DNA from: Opitutales bacterium
Lineage (GTDB): Bacteria; Verrucomicrobiota; Verrucomicrobiia; Opitutales; JAFGAQ01
DNA length: 7,087 nucleotides
Assembly (NCBI GenBank): GCA_028704125.1
Contig: JAQVLM010000161.1
Span: 1 to 7,087, forward strand
Direction: 5' to 3'
The translations under genes were made by a program, and so were the position numbers. Positions 5,828 to 7,087 of the stretch are shown here, piece after piece. Every line of letters begins with the position of its first letter. Position 1 is the stretch's first letter. The notes beneath the pieces are model-generated. The model was not told the DNA's origin and ran no database searches. It saw only the letters and a list, made by a program, of their open reading frames with translations.

Positions 5828-7087
5828 ATGAGTGCGAAACAGGAAATGGAAGCCCCTGAGACCGGTATGCCATGGCAGGCCCCTCATGTTTCCGCAATGG
5901 TCGGATGGGCGGCTGCGTGTTACGGTGATGCCCCCGCGCTTTCGAGCCATTTGAAGGCAGAATCCGGGCGGATCACCCTGAGCTACCGTGAGTTGCGCGA
6001 TCAGGTCGTGGGTTTGGCCGAGGGGTGGATCGAGCTGGGCTTACAGCGGGGCGATCGTGTGATGATCCTCGCGGATAATCGTATGGAATGGCTCTTGTGC
6101 AACCTCGCGGTCACCATGGCAGGAGGTGTGGATGTGCCCAGGGGGAACGATGCAACCGACGAGGAAGTGCGGTTCATCTTCGAACACAGCGGGGCCCGTT
6201 TTCTGGTGGTTGAGAGTATACGGCACCTCGAGCGGGTGTCGCGCCTCCTGGAGGGCGCCAAAGAGCTGGAGCGGATCATTGTCATGGACGATTTGACCGG
6301 GTGGGATCCGGAATCCGGGTGGGTCGAAGCCGCCCGGGTGATTGGCCTGCGGGAACTGGAGGCGCTTGGAAAGGCACAGGGAAACGGAGGTGGCAGTCGC
6401 GTGGAGGTTCGGGTGAAGCACACCAGTGCTTCGGATCCGCTGACGATCATTTATACTTCCGGTACGACCGGACGGCCCAAGGGCGTGGTCATCAGCCACG
6501 GCAACATGATGTCGCAGGTGGCAAATCTGCCGATCCCCATCGATCAGGGGTACCGGGTGCTTTCGATTTTGCCGGTTTGGCATAGCTATGAACGGGCTTT
6601 TGAAATGATCATTTTCGCGAGGGGCACCCACATGGCCTATGCTTCGGTGAAGACGCTGGGCGATGATCTCAAGGAGTTTCGCCCGGATGTGATGGTGTCC
6701 GCTCCGCGTCTGTGGGAAAGCCTCTATTCCCGGATCCTGAACGGGGTTCGGAAATCACCTTGGTCCAAGCGCTTGATGTTCAGGGTGGCTTTTGCGTTTG
6801 CCTATATGTTCCGGGGCTCCCGTGTGCTCTATGCAGGCAAGCGTTTGCGTTTGAGGCATTCGGGTGCAGTGGAGCGGGGCGCCTTCTGGTTGGCCGGGTT
6901 GATCGGCATGGGGCTGTTCTGGATGCCGTGGCTGATCATGGATCGTCTCGTGTTTTCCCGTATACGCGCTTCGATTGGCGGTCGGTTTCGCTTTACCGTT
7001 TCCGGTGGCGGCGCGCTTCCACTTCACATCGACCGCTTTTTCAATACCATCGGAGTGCGGGTGCTCGAAGGCTATGGGATGACGGAA
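5828..7087 (+). CDS. Long-chain acyl-CoA/acyl-ACP synthetase (AMP-forming), 5' portion
   Basis: The frame is open for 420 codons from the ATG at 5828 to the right edge; the C-terminal part is missing. It is an ANL-superfamily adenylating enzyme that activates fatty acids to acyl-AMP and then a thioester. Motifs: LSYRELRDQV near residue 51, the P-loop YTSGTTGRPKG at 209-219, LPVWHSYER at 248-256, PRLWES at 293-298, SGGGALP at 392-398, and GYGMTE at 415-420, ending exactly at the edge. The WHSYER plus PRLWES combination resembles cyanobacterial Aas and plant AAE15/16 acyl-ACP synthetases, so a fatty acid:ACP ligase (free fatty acid recycling) is plausible; acyl-CoA ligase is the alternative. 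A strongly hydrophobic stretch at 352-371 may associate with the membrane. Internal Met codons at 7 and 14 are alternative starts; the Shine-Dalgarno is weak for all. Divergent from fabV, which fits a fatty-acid metabolism role. Confidence 0.92.
   Translation, partial: MSAKQEMEAPETGMPWQAPHVSAMVGWAAACYGDAPALSSHLKAESGRITLSYRELRDQVVGLAEGWIELGLQRGDRVMILADNRMEWLLCNLAVTMAGGVDVPRGNDATDEEVRFIFEHSGARFLVVESIRHLERVSRLLEGAKELERIIVMDDLTGWDPESGWVEAARVIGLRELEALGKAQGNGGGSRVEVRVKHTSASDPLTIIYTSGTTGRPKGVVISHGNMMSQVANLPIPIDQGYRVLSILPVWHSYERAFEMIIFARGTHMAYASVKTLGDDLKEFRPDVMVSAPRLWESLYSRILNGVRKSPWSKRLMFRVAFAFAYMFRGSRVLYAGKRLRLRHSGAVERGAFWLAGLIGMGLFWMPWLIMDRLVFSRIRASIGGRFRFTVSGGGALPLHIDRFFNTIGVRVLEGYGMTE

Noticed and set aside
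6041..6631. 196-codon open frame on the minus strand opposite the acyl synthetase gene
   Set aside because: The plus-strand frame carries the P-loop and other ANL motifs; the minus-strand frame is a shadow.
1..7087. CRISPR arrays, tRNA or rRNA genes, insertion sequences, defence or toxin-antitoxin genes
   Set aside because: No repeated units, transposase-like frames, tRNA-like cloverleaf sequences or defence-type domains were seen. The window is filled by housekeeping genes.

Overview
This window looks like an ordinary chromosomal segment of a moderately GC-rich Gram-negative-type bacterium. I tentatively suggest the Verrucomicrobiota (Opitutae-like) or a relative in the PVC group. The grounds are the style of the RodA and RNase E/G proteins, weak Shine-Dalgarno sequences, and an acyl-ACP-synthetase-like AMP ligase. 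This is a judgement from the protein sequences, not a database result. I found no mobile element, CRISPR array, tRNA or rRNA.

Layout: five genes lie on the minus strand and read right to left: fabV (enoyl-ACP reductase), rodA (SEDS peptidoglycan glycosyltransferase), rng/rne (RNase E/G), a type I glycerate kinase, and the 5' end of a NamZ/DUF1343 exo-beta-N-acetylmuramidase that runs off the left edge. One gene is on the plus strand, diverging from fabV: a long-chain acyl-CoA/acyl-ACP synthetase that runs off the right edge. A 112-bp divergent intergenic region separates the two lipid genes. A perfect 9-bp hairpin lies between fabV and rodA. The RNase gene and the glycerate kinase gene overlap at their stop/start codons.

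How the genes fit together: fabV and the acyl-ACP/CoA synthetase both act on fatty acyl chains, one completing de novo elongation and the other activating free fatty acids, so a shared control region is plausible. RodA builds the side wall, and the NamZ-like enzyme trims or recycles peptidoglycan glycans. RNase G genes sit next to rod/mre genes in many bacteria (for example the mreBCD-maf-rng cluster of E. coli), so rodA-rng is a recognisable arrangement. The glycerate kinase appears to be a translationally coupled passenger of rng.

No clearly new biological system was found. The points most worth a second look are the RodA catalytic-loop variant, the acyl-ACP-synthetase signature with an unusual hydrophobic segment, the N-terminal extension of the RNase, the fabV-rodA hairpin and the rng/glycerate kinase overlap.
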